Assembly: GCA_021804305.1 (NCBI GenBank)
Contig: JAJZKF010000034.1
Span: 1 to 6,269, forward strand
Source: Microcaldota archaeon
Lineage (GTDB): Archaea; Micrarchaeota; Micrarchaeia; Micrarchaeales; CABMGC01
Reading direction: 5' to 3'
DNA length: 6,269 nucleotides
Below are positions 6,193 through 6,269 of this stretch, in pieces. Made by a program: the position numbers and the translations under genes. Each line of letters starts with the position of its first letter. Within the stretch, counting starts at the first letter, position 1. The notes under the pieces are model-generated. The model searched no databases and was not told the DNA's origin. It saw only the letters and a program-made list of their open reading frames with translations.

Positions 6193-6269
6193 CTACTCTA
6201 GGGTTCGCAGGCTCTCACTGCTTATCCTGTCCCAGTCTTCCATCTCCTTCCCCACCGAGGCTTGATTGG
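6193..6269 (-). CDS. Probable MazF-cognate antitoxin, C-terminal fragment (5' end outside window)
   Basis: An open frame entering from the window edge and ending at TAG 6195-6193 encodes 24 residues ending in EMEDWDRISSESLRTLE. Short acidic tails with a W-D pair after an A-S stretch are typical of small antitoxins that wrap the toxin, and this one ends 7 nt before the MazF gene. The DNA-binding part lies outside the window, so its fold class (RHH, AbrB or other) cannot be told. Confidence 0.6.
   Translation of the reverse strand, partial: NQASVGKEMEDWDRISSESLRTLE

Overview
The window looks archaeal, probably from a DPANN-type lineage such as the Micrarchaeota; the lineage is a weak inference and the domain a moderate one. 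Evidence: a HerA-type (DUF87-like) ATPase, an AN1-like zinc finger joined to one membrane helix and a sequon-rich outer domain, frequent ATA (Ile) and AGG/AGA (Arg) codons, GGTG/GAGG-type ribosome-binding sites, and an AT-rich box A about 26 nt before one start. No rRNA, tRNA, CRISPR array or insertion sequence is visible. Coding density is very high; the only gap over 200 bp is 5640-5852.

Layout. (1) 1-1241, minus strand: a fusion of a 2H phosphoesterase-like domain and a calcineurin-like metallophosphoesterase. Its reading frame breaks at an A6 run (192-197), but the missing C-terminal part, with the GHTH metal-binding motif, continues in the -1 frame to the window edge. (2) 1252-2871, plus strand: a three-helix membrane protein, then a larger protein with a cytoplasmic zinc finger, one membrane helix and an outer domain rich in N-glycosylation sequons. 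(3) 2874-5639, minus strand: a tight four-gene operon, in transcription order a ribbon-helix-helix protein, a DUF6166-like protein, a small coiled-coil protein, and a membrane-anchored HerA-like ATPase with a winged-helix region and a C-terminal restriction-endonuclease-like fold. (4) 5853-6269, minus strand: a MazF/PemK toxin preceded by the last 24 residues of its probable antitoxin.

How they may work together. The RHH-DUF6166-coiled-coil-HerA block plus the toxin-antitoxin pair reads as accessory DNA such as a plasmid, integrated conjugative element or defence island. The ATPase would be a membrane-bound DNA motor or translocase, the RHH protein the likely operon regulator, and the toxin-antitoxin a stabiliser. 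The 2H-metallophosphoesterase fusion has the two activities needed to heal RNA ends carrying 2',3'-cyclic phosphates, which MazF-type RNases produce; this link is only an inference. The strongest direct observation is the frameshift at A6. The best candidate for an undescribed system is the four-gene HerA operon.
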